Shown here piece after piece: positions 1 through 8,884 of a stretch of 64,000 nucleotides of DNA. Source of the stretch: Albirhodobacter sp042466415 (lineage in GTDB: Bacteria > Pseudomonadota > Alphaproteobacteria > Rhodobacterales > Rhodobacteraceae); the NCBI RefSeq assembly GCF_042466415.1, contig NZ_JAXHCH010000003.1, forward strand, positions 115,862-179,861. Reading direction: 5' to 3'. Within the stretch, counting starts at the first letter, position 1. Each line of letters opens with the position of its first letter. The position numbers and the translations under genes are program-made. A model generated the notes under the pieces. It ran no database searches. It was not told the origin of the DNA and saw nothing but the letters and a program-made list of their open reading frames with translations.

Positions 1-757
1 CGATCAGCGCAACCTCAACGCCCTGCCAAAATGATTTTGCGGCCGCGAGCTCCGCCCCGATCATCAACCCCGAAAGCGTAGCGCGGGCACGATCCGGCGC
101 GGGGGTATCAAGCAAGGCCTCCGCGCGCAGACGAAACAGGTTCGAAAAGACCGACGCGGGATCCGCGAGCGTCCCGACGCAGGCGGCATCGAATGCGGCC
201 TCTTCTTGCGCCTGCGCCAACTGGGCGCCGACAGTGTGGCGCAAAACGGAGTGTTCTGACAAAAGCGAGAAGATCTCACCCGTCATAAAGCTTTGGAATT
301 GCGTGATTTCGCCCCCCGCGATCCGCACCCATTTGGTATGCGTCCCCGGCAGGCAAATAACCCCGTTAAAGGCAGGATGTGTCGCAATCAGGCCCGCGAT
401 TTGGGTTTCTTCACCGCGCATCACATCTGCCGGATGGGCCTGCGAAATGCCGCCCGCGATCCAGACATTGCTTTCGGGGACGCGCACCAAAGGCGTTTGT
501 GCGGGGGCGGGCGTTTGTGCGTAGGGCGCCTCGAACCAGCCTTGCCGAGAGCCTACCATCCCGCAGGCAATGACGGGCGCGTTCGACCACTGCGCCCAAG
601 GTGCGATTTCGGCGTCCAAGACGGCGGCGAACTCGTCGGAACGCAAACCGCCCATACCGCGCGGCGAGGCGCGGTGATGGATGATGTCTGGCCCGTCCAT
701 GGCCCAAAGCCGCAAATTTGTCGTGCCCCAATCCGCGGCGATCCACAATGACGTCAC
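1..757 (-). CDS. dgoK: 2-dehydro-3-deoxygalactonokinase, 3' part outside window
   Basis: Phosphorylates 2-keto-3-deoxygalactonate to the 6-phosphate in the De Ley-Doudoroff galactose pathway. The reading frame starts at a GTG (757-755) that overlaps the stop of the alpha-galactosidase gene as GTGA, which indicates translational coupling. The N-terminus reads TSLWIAADWGTTNLRLWAMDG, the phosphate-1 loop (DWGTTNLR) typical of DgoK sugar kinases. Further on the frame has GTHTKWV and a Q-S-F-M-T-G-E segment, also typical of DgoK. About 252 codons are visible; the family is about 290-310 residues, so the end lies beyond base 1. A dgoA aldolase could follow outside the window. Identity is firm from motifs and from dgoD at 8885. 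Confidence 0.88.
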   Translation of the reverse strand, partial: MTSLWIAADWGTTNLRLWAMDGPDIIHHRASPRGMGGLRSDEFAAVLDAEIAPWAQWSNAPVIACGMVGSRQGWFEAPYAQTPAPAQTPLVRVPESNVWIAGGISQAHPADVMRGEETQIAGLIATHPAFNGVICLPGTHTKWVRIAGGEITQFQSFMTGEIFSLLSEHSVLRHTVGAQLAQAQEEAAFDAACVGTLADPASVFSNLFRLRAEALLDTPAPDRARATLSGLMIGAELAAAKSFWQGVEVALI

Positions 758-2835
758 AGTCTTTCTCCCTCAATGACCCACATCGTCAGCGGGAAGCTCC
801 ACGGCAAGTTTATCCCCTGCCGCATCAAATATTGTCCGGTCACCACCATATCATCCGACTTGAGCAACGGCGCACCGCGCGACAGGCCGATGGCATCGCC
901 CTTGTTGCGCAGCCGGATACGGTAGCGGGCGTCAGCCTCTAGCGCGGTAAGGCGCAACGGGCGCGGCAAGATCTGCGCGGAAGTATCGGCCTTGCCCGCA
1001 AACACCACGAACCGCCCACCATCCTGCGCCAGTTGCTGTTCGGCGATCACCGCCGGATCGGCGCTGTCCAGCCGCAAGATATCGGCGCGGCGCATCCAAT
1101 CGCGGTTGGCTTTCCACCATGCGGTGACGTCGCGCAGCACACCCGCTTCATGATCGGTCAATTCGCGCGGGTCCATCTCGAACCCCATATGCCGCGCGGC
1201 GGCGACCCAAGCGCGCATCTCGATCCCGATCACCCGCCCCGAAGTGTGGCAATGGCGCGGCCCGACATGGCTTCCCGTCACCGCCATCGGCAAAAACAGC
1301 GCGGCGTTATGTTGAATCCGCAACCGTTCCAGCGCGTCATTGCTATCGGACAGCCAAACCCTTTGCGTACGCGCCATGATCCCGAAATCAATCCGGCCCC
1401 CGCCAGAGGAACAGCTTTCAATCTCGACACGCGGGAAATCTGCGCGCAACCGATCCAGCAAAGCATAGGTTCCGCGCGCCTGAGACGCATCCGCATGGGG
1501 CAAAACGCGGTTATGATCCCATTTGATATAATCGATGTCATAGGCGGTGAGCACGGCGGCGATCTGCCCGTAGAGATACTCGCGCACCTGCGCATTCGAC
1601 ATATCGAACACCATCTGCTGGCGGCCCAAAATCTGATCCGTGGCCCCTAAAGCCCAATCGGGATGGGCGCGGTAGATGTCGCTATCTGGGTTGACCATTT
1701 CCGGCTCGAACCAGATGCCGAACGTCATCTTGAGAGTATGGATGTGATCGATCAGCGGGCCCAGACCATCGGGATATTTGCGCGGATCAATCGCCCAATC
1801 GCCCAGCGATGTGGTGTCATCATCGCGCCGCCCGAACCAGCCATCGTCGAGCACGAACCGCTCCGCGCCCAGATCGGCGGCGCGGGTGGCGATGTCTTTG
1901 AGTTCAGGCAGGGAATGGTTGAAATACACCGCCTCCCAACAATTGTAATGCACAGGCCGCGGGCGATCCGGATGCGGCCACGTGACGATTTCATCGCGCA
2001 AATGGCGTTGATAGGCGGTGGCGCAGCCGTTGAAGCCGTGATCCGAGAACACCGCGTAGATCGGGGCGGTGTCAAAGGCGGTGATGGGGGCGGGCTCGGT
2101 CTGCGGCGCATGGCCGAACTGGATTTGGCGGCGGCCATCGGGCAGCTCTTCGGCCAGCATCGCATGGCCCCCCGACCACCCGTAGTGCAACGCCCAGACC
2201 TCGCCCGCGCAATTGGTCGCGCCGCGCGCAGGGAGGAGGATCGCCGGAAAATGTTCGTGCCCCGTCCGGCCAGTGCGATTGTCGCGCGCCAATATCCCCG
2301 CACGCCACGGATGGGGCTGCATCTGGAATTCACCAATCCAGCGGCCCGCGAAATCGAACATCTCATCCGATAGCTGCGGCGCGGGGAACACCGGCGCGGC
2401 CAGCCAATCGAGATAGATCGGCGCATCGGACGAAATCGACGCTTGCGCCGTGATGATATGCGTTTGCGGATGGATCGCGAAGGTCGCGGTATAGCGCAAG
2501 CCGCCATCGGCATAGGTGAGCGCCAGAGAATTGTCCCCTTCCTGCGCCGAAACGAATTTGAAGCGCGGACGGATCAGATCGCCCTCAAGCGCCCGCGCTT
2601 TGAGGCCCGCTTGACCTGAAAAGCTGCGCGCGGCCTCGGGGCAAATCGAGAGAGGCGGGTTCTCATCGAGCATCCCGCCCGTCACATCCATCCGGTGCGC
2701 GCGCGCCAAAGCCGCGAGATCCTCACCGCGCAGGCGCGCCCCCCAATAGATGATTTGCGGAAGGTCGCCGTTTTCACCGACCAAAACAAGGGATTGACGC
2801 GCATCACTCAGATGCCAAATCTGCGGCTTGATCAC
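754..2835 (-). CDS. Alpha-galactosidase, GH36 family
   Basis: Hydrolyses alpha-1,6-galactosides such as melibiose and raffinose-type sugars. The 693-residue length fits bacterial GH36 enzymes. The nucleophile motif YIKWDHNR places the catalytic Asp near residue 440. The CSSGGGRIDFG segment and the WLSDSND motif with the acid/base Asp near residue 497 follow in the usual order. I chose the GTG start at 2835 because it overlaps the upstream permease stop as GTGA; a longer reading from 2955 would lie inside the permease gene. There is no signal peptide, so the enzyme is cytoplasmic and acts on imported galactosides. It sits between the ABC permeases and dgoK. Confidence 0.93.
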   Translation of the reverse strand: MIKPQIWHLSDARQSLVLVGENGDLPQIIYWGARLRGEDLAALARAHRMDVTGGMLDENPPLSICPEAARSFSGQAGLKARALEGDLIRPRFKFVSAQEGDNSLALTYADGGLRYTATFAIHPQTHIITAQASISSDAPIYLDWLAAPVFPAPQLSDEMFDFAGRWIGEFQMQPHPWRAGILARDNRTGRTGHEHFPAILLPARGATNCAGEVWALHYGWSGGHAMLAEELPDGRRQIQFGHAPQTEPAPITAFDTAPIYAVFSDHGFNGCATAYQRHLRDEIVTWPHPDRPRPVHYNCWEAVYFNHSLPELKDIATRAADLGAERFVLDDGWFGRRDDDTTSLGDWAIDPRKYPDGLGPLIDHIHTLKMTFGIWFEPEMVNPDSDIYRAHPDWALGATDQILGRQQMVFDMSNAQVREYLYGQIAAVLTAYDIDYIKWDHNRVLPHADASQARGTYALLDRLRADFPRVEIESCSSGGGRIDFGIMARTQRVWLSDSNDALERLRIQHNAALFLPMAVTGSHVGPRHCHTSGRVIGIEMRAWVAAARHMGFEMDPRELTDHEAGVLRDVTAWWKANRDWMRRADILRLDSADPAVIAEQQLAQDGGRFVVFAGKADTSAQILPRPLRLTALEADARYRIRLRNKGDAIGLSRGAPLLKSDDMVVTGQYLMRQGINLPWSFPLTMWVIEGERL

Positions 2836-3677
2836 TTCACCGCCCCCAATGTCAGGCCCGCAATGAAGTGGCGTTGCATCGCGAAGAACATCAAAACCGG
2901 CGGCAATGCGGCCAGAATCGAGCCCGCCGAGACCAAATGCCACGCCGCGATCCATTGGCCGTTTAAACTATTGAGCCCCGCCGTGATCGGCTGCGTATCC
3001 GCACCCGTGGTCAGCACCATCGCCCAGAAATAGTCATTCCAGATGAAGGTGAAAATCAGGACCGACAACGCCGCAATCGCCGGGCGCATCAAGGGCATGA
3101 CAACATGGCGGAAAATCTGCCATTCGGTGACCCCTTCCACCCGCGCCGCCTCGATCAGATCAAACGGCAGCGCCTTGATGAAATTGCGCATGAACAGCGT
3201 GCAAAACCCCGTCTGGAACGCGATGTGGAACAGGGCAAGGCCGGAGATGGAATTGTAGAGGCCGAGACTGACCGTCAAATCCCGCACCGGAACCATCAAG
3301 ATTTGGAACGGCACGAAGTTCCCCGCCACGAACATGAAAAACAGGAGCAGATTGGCGCGGAATTTATAAATCGCCAGCGCAAACCCCGTGAGGCACGAAA
3401 GCCCGACCGCGCCGATCACGGTCGGGATCGTGACCTTGAAACTATTGAGCAGGTATTGATCGAGCGCCGTATTTTTGAACACGGTCAGATAGTTGTCAAA
3501 CGCGAGCGCCGAGGGCCAGCCAAAGTAATTGCCCGCCGCCAAATCCGAGGACGGGCGCACCGAGGTCATCGCAACCCCGATCAACGGCAAAAGCCACACA
3601 ATCAGCAGCACAGGAAGCGCGAATTTATACGCCCATTGCGCGGTGGGCGAGAGGGTTTGGATTGGACGCGGAAACAT
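2832..3677 (-). CDS. Carbohydrate ABC transporter permease, MalG type
   Basis: Inner-membrane subunit of a CUT1 sugar importer, 281 residues with about six predicted membrane segments. The EAA loop that contacts the ATPase reads EAARVEGVTEWQIF. The ATG at 3677 is preferred because it overlaps the stop of the MalF-type gene as TGATG; an ATG at 3704 would add nine basic residues inside the upstream gene. With the neighbouring MalF-type permease, the binding protein at 4669 and the ATPase at 6905 it makes a full transporter. The substrate is inferred to be alpha- and/or beta-galactosides from the two galactosidase genes in the locus. Confidence 0.9.
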   Translation of the reverse strand: MFPRPIQTLSPTAQWAYKFALPVLLIVWLLPLIGVAMTSVRPSSDLAAGNYFGWPSALAFDNYLTVFKNTALDQYLLNSFKVTIPTVIGAVGLSCLTGFALAIYKFRANLLLFFMFVAGNFVPFQILMVPVRDLTVSLGLYNSISGLALFHIAFQTGFCTLFMRNFIKALPFDLIEAARVEGVTEWQIFRHVVMPLMRPAIAALSVLIFTFIWNDYFWAMVLTTGADTQPITAGLNSLNGQWIAAWHLVSAGSILAALPPVLMFFAMQRHFIAGLTLGAVK

Positions 3678-4597
3678 CAGCGCGCTCCTTTTTCGTCGCG
3701 CCACATCTTACAGATGAAGCCCGAAATGAAGATCATCATGATCGCGAACAGCACCACCGCGATCGCCGCGCCGTAGCCCATCCGGTAGCCATATTCCGAC
3801 AGGGCTTGTTCATACATGTAGTAGGACAGCACGCGGCTGGACCCATATGGCCCGCCAGACGTCATGATCGAGACGAGATCGAAGCTCCGCAGCGCGCCGA
3901 TCACCGTGACCACGAGTGCGATGAATGTCGCAGGGCGGAGTTGCGGCAACACGACATACCACAGCATTTTGATCCCCTTCGCCCCGTCCAGCCGCGCCGC
4001 CTCGATTTGATCGGGGGCCACCGCGTTCAGGCCGGTGAGATACAAGATCATGCAATAGGCGATTTGCGGCCAAAGACCGGCGATAATAATGCCGTAAGTG
4101 ACGAGGTTCTCATCCGCGAGAATGGCGACCTGATAGCCGGTGACCCATTCGATCAGCTTGAAAAACAACCCGAAATCGGGCGCGTAGAACCACGAAAAGA
4201 TCAGGCCCACGACCACTTGCGAAATCACGAAGGGGAAGAAGAATAGCGATTTGTAAATCCGGATGCCGCGCACGGTCTGATTGAGAAACAGCGCGATCAT
4301 CAATCCAGCAGGCACGGCCAGCATATAGAGCGTCAACCATATCACGTTGTTTTTCAACGAAATATAGAACGCCTCATCATCGAGCAACTCGATGTAATTG
4401 CCCAAACCGATCCATGTCTTCGGGCTCAAACCGTCCCAATCGAAAAACGACACCCACATCGATTGGAACACCGGAATGATCACATAGATCAGGAACATCG
4501 CCAAACCCGGCGCGAGGAACAACCAAGGCGCAAGCGCTTGACGTGATTTGCCTTTGCGCGGTTTTTTTGCGTGATGCGTAGCAGATGGCGCCGTCAT
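3677..4597 (-). CDS. Carbohydrate ABC transporter permease, MalF type
   Basis: Second inner-membrane subunit of the CUT1 sugar importer, 306 residues. The N-terminus is basic (HHAKKPRKGKSRQ) and cytoplasmic, followed by membrane segments beginning with LAPWLFLAPGLAMF, typical of the MalF/UgpA family. The EAA loop reads EAARLDGAKGIKMLW. It is separated from the binding-protein gene by 71 bp that contain a perfect 9-bp hairpin, and it overlaps the MalG-type gene by one base. The family is certain; the galactoside substrate is inferred from the linked hydrolases. Confidence 0.9.
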   Translation of the reverse strand: MTAPSATHHAKKPRKGKSRQALAPWLFLAPGLAMFLIYVIIPVFQSMWVSFFDWDGLSPKTWIGLGNYIELLDDEAFYISLKNNVIWLTLYMLAVPAGLMIALFLNQTVRGIRIYKSLFFFPFVISQVVVGLIFSWFYAPDFGLFFKLIEWVTGYQVAILADENLVTYGIIIAGLWPQIAYCMILYLTGLNAVAPDQIEAARLDGAKGIKMLWYVVLPQLRPATFIALVVTVIGALRSFDLVSIMTSGGPYGSSRVLSYYMYEQALSEYGYRMGYGAAIAVVLFAIMMIFISGFICKMWRDEKGAR

Positions 4598-4627
4598 AGC
4601 GGTGGCCCCCTTCTCAAAAATTGCAAA

Positions 4628-4654
4628 ACCGGAGGCAGGAGCCCCGCCTCCGGT
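4628..4654 (-). terminator. Intra-operon hairpin after sugar-binding protein gene
   Basis: Perfect 9-bp inverted repeat ACCGGAGGC / GCCTCCGGT with a 9-nt loop, lying between the stop of the binding-protein gene and the MalF-type gene. In the direction of transcription it is followed by a short T-run (GGTTTT). It can act as a partial terminator or 3' mRNA stabiliser, so that the binding protein is made in excess over the permeases. Confidence 0.7.
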
Positions 4655-4668
4655 CGCCTTGACGTCGC

Positions 4669-5901
4669 TTACTTCGCGGTGCGTGCGCGGGTTTTCTCAA
4701 GCCGCTCAAGGATTGCGTCGATGCGGTCAGGTTTCACCATGAATTCTTGAAACCCTTCCATGCCGACTTTCGCCATTTCCGCCGAGGCGTCACGATCGAA
4801 GAACTGCGCAATGCCGCCTTCTGCCGTGCTGAGAAGCTCAAAACCGGCTTGCAAGAACGGATCGTCGCCCACCGTCGCATCCTTGTTGATCGGAAGCTGA
4901 CCCAGCGTCTCGTTCATCTTGGTTTGCTGCTCGGCGCTTGCGAGGAAGGCGAGGAAGGTTTTGGCGTCCTCGACATTTTTCGCGCCCGACGGGATGTGGA
5001 TCGTATCGGTCGGCGCTTCTTCCGCGCGGGCCAAACCTGGCGTGATTTCAGGGAATGGCATGAAGCCGAGGCTGTCGTTCGTCATGCCGCCGTCTTTGAA
5101 CGTCGCGACCGCGAAATTGCCCATCACGTAGTTCGCCGCTTTGCCCTGCACGAGCAGAGCCGCCGCATCTTGCCAATCGATCGCCGCGTGATTTGCGGTG
5201 GTGTAAGGCACGACCTTCGCCCATTCCGCAAACACGTCCTTCACGCGATCATCCGTCCACGCAATCTCGCCATTGGTGAGTTGCATGTGGAAGTCATAGC
5301 CGTTGGTGCGCAGGTTCAGGTAATCGAAGATCCCAGCTGTCGGCCAAAGCGCCTTCGATCCGGTGGTCAGGCAATCCACACCCGCGGCCTTAAAGGCCTC
5401 GCAGTTGGCGACGAATTCATCCCACGTCGCGGGGACTTCCACGCCGGCCGCTTTATAGACGTCTTTGTTATAGTAAATGCCCCACTGGTAGTAAGTGTAG
5501 GGCACGCCCCATTGCTTGCCGTCAATCGTCATTGAGGACGCCGCGGAGGCAAGGCTCTCGTTCAGGCCATTCTCGGCCCAAACATCCGACACATCCATGA
5601 ACTGGCCCGAATTGACGAAGGGCGCCATGCGGTTGCCCGCATACCAATTCGCAAGATCGGGGCTATCGGCAGTCAGGAAGTTCCGGATCGCAGTCTTGTA
5701 GCCCTCGTGGTCGAACAGGTTGATGACGACATCAATCTCCGGATTGGCGGCCTCAAAATCCGCGACCAGATTTTCAAACGCAAGTTTCGGCGCGGGATCG
5801 GAAGCATCGGTGTTGATCGTCAAAGTGCGCTGCTGCGCGAAAGCGGGCGCCGCAACGCCGAGCATCAACGCGCCGATCAGGGCTGTTTTCGTGAAAGTCA
5901 T
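4669..5901 (-). CDS. Extracellular sugar-binding protein of CUT1 ABC importer
   Basis: Periplasmic receptor of the galactoside importer, 410 residues. A signal peptide (MTFTKTALIGALMLGVAAPAFA, cut after AFA) precedes a mature family-1 solute-binding protein with the usual NWYAGNRM, GVPYTYYQWGIYYNKD and P-T-AGIFDYLNLRTNG segments. The ATG at 5901 has a strong ribosome site (GGGAGGAGCG). It is first in the minus-strand operon with two permeases, alpha-galactosidase and dgoK, and is divergent from the IclR regulator at 6046. The substrate is inferred from context, not from sequence. Confidence 0.92.
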   Translation of the reverse strand: MTFTKTALIGALMLGVAAPAFAQQRTLTINTDASDPAPKLAFENLVADFEAANPEIDVVINLFDHEGYKTAIRNFLTADSPDLANWYAGNRMAPFVNSGQFMDVSDVWAENGLNESLASAASSMTIDGKQWGVPYTYYQWGIYYNKDVYKAAGVEVPATWDEFVANCEAFKAAGVDCLTTGSKALWPTAGIFDYLNLRTNGYDFHMQLTNGEIAWTDDRVKDVFAEWAKVVPYTTANHAAIDWQDAAALLVQGKAANYVMGNFAVATFKDGGMTNDSLGFMPFPEITPGLARAEEAPTDTIHIPSGAKNVEDAKTFLAFLASAEQQTKMNETLGQLPINKDATVGDDPFLQAGFELLSTAEGGIAQFFDRDASAEMAKVGMEGFQEFMVKPDRIDAILERLEKTRARTAK

Positions 5902-5934
5902 TCGCTCCTCCCAAAGCTATGTCAGACCAATTTT

Positions 5935-5953
5935 GGTTTCATATGTTGGAACC
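5935..5953. promoter_or_regulatory. Candidate IclR operator in divergent galactoside promoter
   Basis: Imperfect inverted repeat GGTTTC-N7-GGAACC in the 144-bp gap between the binding-protein gene and iclR. A related half-site TTGAAACC follows near 5965. The position suits control of both divergent units. The assignment to the adjacent IclR protein is inference. Confidence 0.4.
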
Positions 5954-6045
5954 GTTTATTGGATATTGAAACCTTGTTCTGAATCGGTCAGTCTGTCAAC
6001 AGTCGTTTGCAAGAGCGGCGCCAGACTTCACGGAGGGGAGGCCGG

Positions 6046-6855
6046 ATGACTGAGCATCAAAACCCGATTGCTGTGGGCAGCGAGAAAACCCATGAGGATG
6101 GCACGGTTGGCCGAACGCTAGCTGTGCTTGATCTGGTTGCCAGCTTCGCGCGCCCCGTCCGGTTTGCGGAGGTTTTGCAGGCGACCGATCTACCCAAAGC
6201 GACGCTGTATCGCTTCCTGCGTGTGCTCACGAATCAGCAAATGCTGGCCTTCGACGAGGAGCGCCAGACTTACGCGCCCGGCCTGCGGCTGGTTCGGCTC
6301 GCGCATTCGGCATGGGCACAAAGCACCCTCGCGCCCGTCGCGGCGCCCTTCCTCGATACGCTGAGCCGCGAGACGGGCGAGACGATCCACCTCGCGCAGC
6401 TCGATCAGGGGATGGTTCTCTACATCGATAAGCGCAACGCCGCGCGCCCTGTCGAAATGTTCTCGCAATCGGGCAAGATCGGGCCAAGCTATTGCACCGG
6501 CGTTGGCAAAGCGATGCTCGCGCATTTGCCCGAGGACCGTTTGGCCGATGCCATCGCCCGGTCGTCGTTCAAGCGGTTCACGCCCACGACCTACACGAAT
6601 GAGGCCGATCTGCGCGCCGAACTGAGCGCGATCCGCGCCCGTGGGTTCGCATGGGACAACGAAGAACATGAGCCGGGCATCGTGTGCATCGCCGCGCCGA
6701 TCCTGTCCCAGAACGGGCGGGTTTTGGGGGCTTTGTCGATCACAACGGCCAATGCCGATGACCGCGCCAAACTCGAATCCTACGCGCCGCGCGTGATGGA
6801 GACCGCGCACGCGATCGCCCAAGCGTCCAATTCGTGGCGCTTCCCGGAACAATAA
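6046..6855 (+). CDS. IclR-family transcriptional regulator of galactoside genes
   Basis: DNA-binding regulator of 269 residues. A winged helix-turn-helix at about residues 20-80 (GRTLAVLDLVASFARPVRFAEV, then ATLYRFLRVLTNQQML) is followed by an IclR effector-binding domain with the typical G-PSYCTGVGKAMLA segment and GIVCIAAPI near the C-terminus. I chose the ATG at 6046, which follows a purine-rich ribosome site (GGAGGGGAGG); a TTG at 6007 could extend it. It lies directly upstream of the ATPase, galactose dehydrogenase, dgoD and beta-galactosidase genes and divergent from the importer operon. The effector is likely a galactose or galactonate derivative (inference). Confidence 0.88.
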   Translation: MTEHQNPIAVGSEKTHEDGTVGRTLAVLDLVASFARPVRFAEVLQATDLPKATLYRFLRVLTNQQMLAFDEERQTYAPGLRLVRLAHSAWAQSTLAPVAAPFLDTLSRETGETIHLAQLDQGMVLYIDKRNAARPVEMFSQSGKIGPSYCTGVGKAMLAHLPEDRLADAIARSSFKRFTPTTYTNEADLRAELSAIRARGFAWDNEEHEPGIVCIAAPILSQNGRVLGALSITTANADDRAKLESYAPRVMETAHAIAQASNSWRFPEQ

Positions 6856-6904
6856 TCACCGGTCTCGGGGGAGGCCGCATCTATCACTCGTGGGAGGAAA
6901 TCAC

Positions 6905-7963
6905 GTGTCACAAGTTACCTTGCGAAAGGTCGTCAAAAGCTACGGCGCTGTCGAAGTTATTCATGGCATTGATCTGGATGTTCAACAGGGCGAGTTTTGC
7001 GTCTTTGTCGGGCCATCGGGTTGCGGAAAATCGACCCTATTGCGGATGATTGCGGGTCTTGAGGAAACCACCGGCGGCGCGATTTCGATTGGCGCGCGGG
7101 ATGTCACCGACGCCGATCCGGCAGAACGCGGCGTCTCGATGGTGTTCCAGACCTACGCGCTTTACCCGCATATGACGGTGCGGGAAAATATGGGGTTCGG
7201 TCTAAAAATGAACGGCCACCCGAAGGCGGAGATCACGTCCAAGGTCAATGAGGCCGCGCGGATTTTGAAGCTGGAGCCGTTGATGGATCGCAAACCTGCG
7301 GCCCTGTCGGGCGGGCAGCGCCAGCGCGTTGCGATTGGCCGCGCGATTGTGCGCGGGCCGGAGGTGTTCTTGTTTGATGAGCCGCTTTCCAACCTCGATG
7401 CCGAATTGCGGGTGGAAATGCGCGCCGAGATCGCGCGTCTGCACCGCGAAATCGGCGCGACGATGATTTATGTGACCCATGATCAGGTCGAAGCGATGAC
7501 GATGGCGGATAAGATCGTCGTGCTGCGCGCGGGCCATATCGAGCAGGTCGGCGCGCCGATGCATCTCTACGATGATCCCGATAACCGGTTCGTGGCGGGG
7601 TTTATCGGCTCGCCTGCGATGAATTTCGTGGCCGCAATGGTGGAAAACGGCGCAATCATCGCGCCGGGCCTCGACAATGCGCGGATCACGCCGCCGATCA
7701 CCATGCCGGGCAATAGCGTGCCAGTGGAAATCGGCCTGCGCCCGAATGCGCTGCGGATCACGGCCACCGGCCCCTACCGCGTGGAGCACGCCGAAAACCT
7801 TGGGGCTGTGACCTATGCGCATCTGACCGCGCCTTCGGGGGAACGGCTTGTCGTGGAAACCGAGCAGCGGCTTCCGGCGGCGGGCGGCGCGATGGTGGGG
7901 CTGGAATTTGATCCTGCCGATTGCTTTGTGTTCCGCGCCGATAGCGGGCTGCGGGTGCGCTGA
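6905..7963 (+). CDS. Sugar ABC transporter ATPase, UgpC/MsmK type
   Basis: Cytoplasmic ATPase of a CUT1 sugar importer, 352 residues. Walker A GPSGCGKST lies at residues 36-44; the LSGGQRQRVAIGRA signature, Walker B (VFLFDEPLSNLDAELR) and the switch His (YVTHDQVEAMT) follow, then a C-terminal TOBE-like regulatory domain. The GTG start at 6905 is supported by GGGAGG seven bases upstream. The matching binding protein and permeases are in the divergent operon, which contains no ATPase of its own, so this gene very likely completes that transporter. Its stop codon abuts or overlaps the start of the next gene at 7963. Confidence 0.93.
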   Translation: MSQVTLRKVVKSYGAVEVIHGIDLDVQQGEFCVFVGPSGCGKSTLLRMIAGLEETTGGAISIGARDVTDADPAERGVSMVFQTYALYPHMTVRENMGFGLKMNGHPKAEITSKVNEAARILKLEPLMDRKPAALSGGQRQRVAIGRAIVRGPEVFLFDEPLSNLDAELRVEMRAEIARLHREIGATMIYVTHDQVEAMTMADKIVVLRAGHIEQVGAPMHLYDDPDNRFVAGFIGSPAMNFVAAMVENGAIIAPGLDNARITPPITMPGNSVPVEIGLRPNALRITATGPYRVEHAENLGAVTYAHLTAPSGERLVVETEQRLPAAGGAMVGLEFDPADCFVFRADSGLRVR

Positions 7964-8877
7964 TGTTGAACATCGGTTTGGTCGGGCTGGGCGTGATTGC
8001 GCGCGCCCAACATCTGCCCGCGATTGCGGCGAACCCGTCGATGCGGCTGGCGGCGATTGCGTCCCGCAATGCGGTTTTGGACGGGCTGCCGAGCTATCCC
8101 GATGTCGCGGCACTCCTCGCCGCCGAGCCGGAGATTTCCGCGATTTCGCTTTGCACCCCGCCGCAGGGCCGGTTTGATCAGGCGATGGCGGTGCTGCGTG
8201 CGGGGCGGCATTTGATGCTGGAAAAGCCGCCCGGCGCAACGCTCTCGGAGGTTGAGGCTTTGCAGCGCGAGGCACAAGCGCAAGGCGTCACGATCTTCGC
8301 CTCGTGGCATTCGCGCGAGGCGGCCGCCGTCGACCCCGCCCGCGATTGGCTTTCGGATAAGGCGTTGAAATCCATCGCGATTGAATGGTTCGAGGATGTG
8401 CGCAAATGGCACCCAGGCCAGGATTGGATTTGGGCGGCGGGCGGATTGGGCGTGTTTGATCCAGGGATCAACGCGCTCTCGATCCTGACCAAACTGATCT
8501 CGGATGTCGTGTTGGAGCGCGCCGATTTGCACATCCCGCAGGGCCGCGCCACGCCGATTGCCGCCGATCTGCGGCTCAAGGCGGGCGATGTGCCGATCAC
8601 CGCCGCGTTTGATTGGCGGTATGAGCGCGACGAGCTTTGGCGGATCACGTTCGAGACCGATCAAGGCACGCTTTTGCTGGAAGATGGCGGCGCGCGGATG
8701 AGCGTGAACGCAACCCCCCTGACATCGGGCGAAAACCATGAATACGCCCGCCTTTACGCCCGTTTCCATGATCTGATCAAAGCGAAGCAAAGCGAGGTCG
8801 ATCTCGCGCCGCTGCGCCTTGTTGCCGATGCGTTCCTGACCGGCCAGCATCATCCCACCGACCCTTTCCACCCGTGA
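7963..8877 (+). CDS. D-galactose 1-dehydrogenase, Gfo/Idh/MocA family
   Basis: Oxidises D-galactose to galactonolactone with NAD(P), the first step of the De Ley-Doudoroff route. The 304-residue length equals that recalled for the Pseudomonas galactose dehydrogenase of this family. The nucleotide-binding segment is IGLVGLGVIARAQHLPA, and the catalytic EKP motif appears as LEKPPGATL. It overlaps the ATPase stop by one base and precedes dgoD by 7 bp. Related enzymes also oxidise L-arabinose or D-fucose, so some substrate breadth is possible. The galactonate context makes galactose the best assignment. Confidence 0.82.
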   Translation: MLNIGLVGLGVIARAQHLPAIAANPSMRLAAIASRNAVLDGLPSYPDVAALLAAEPEISAISLCTPPQGRFDQAMAVLRAGRHLMLEKPPGATLSEVEALQREAQAQGVTIFASWHSREAAAVDPARDWLSDKALKSIAIEWFEDVRKWHPGQDWIWAAGGLGVFDPGINALSILTKLISDVVLERADLHIPQGRATPIAADLRLKAGDVPITAAFDWRYERDELWRITFETDQGTLLLEDGGARMSVNATPLTSGENHEYARLYARFHDLIKAKQSEVDLAPLRLVADAFLTGQHHPTDPFHP

Positions 8878-8884
8878 GGCCAAT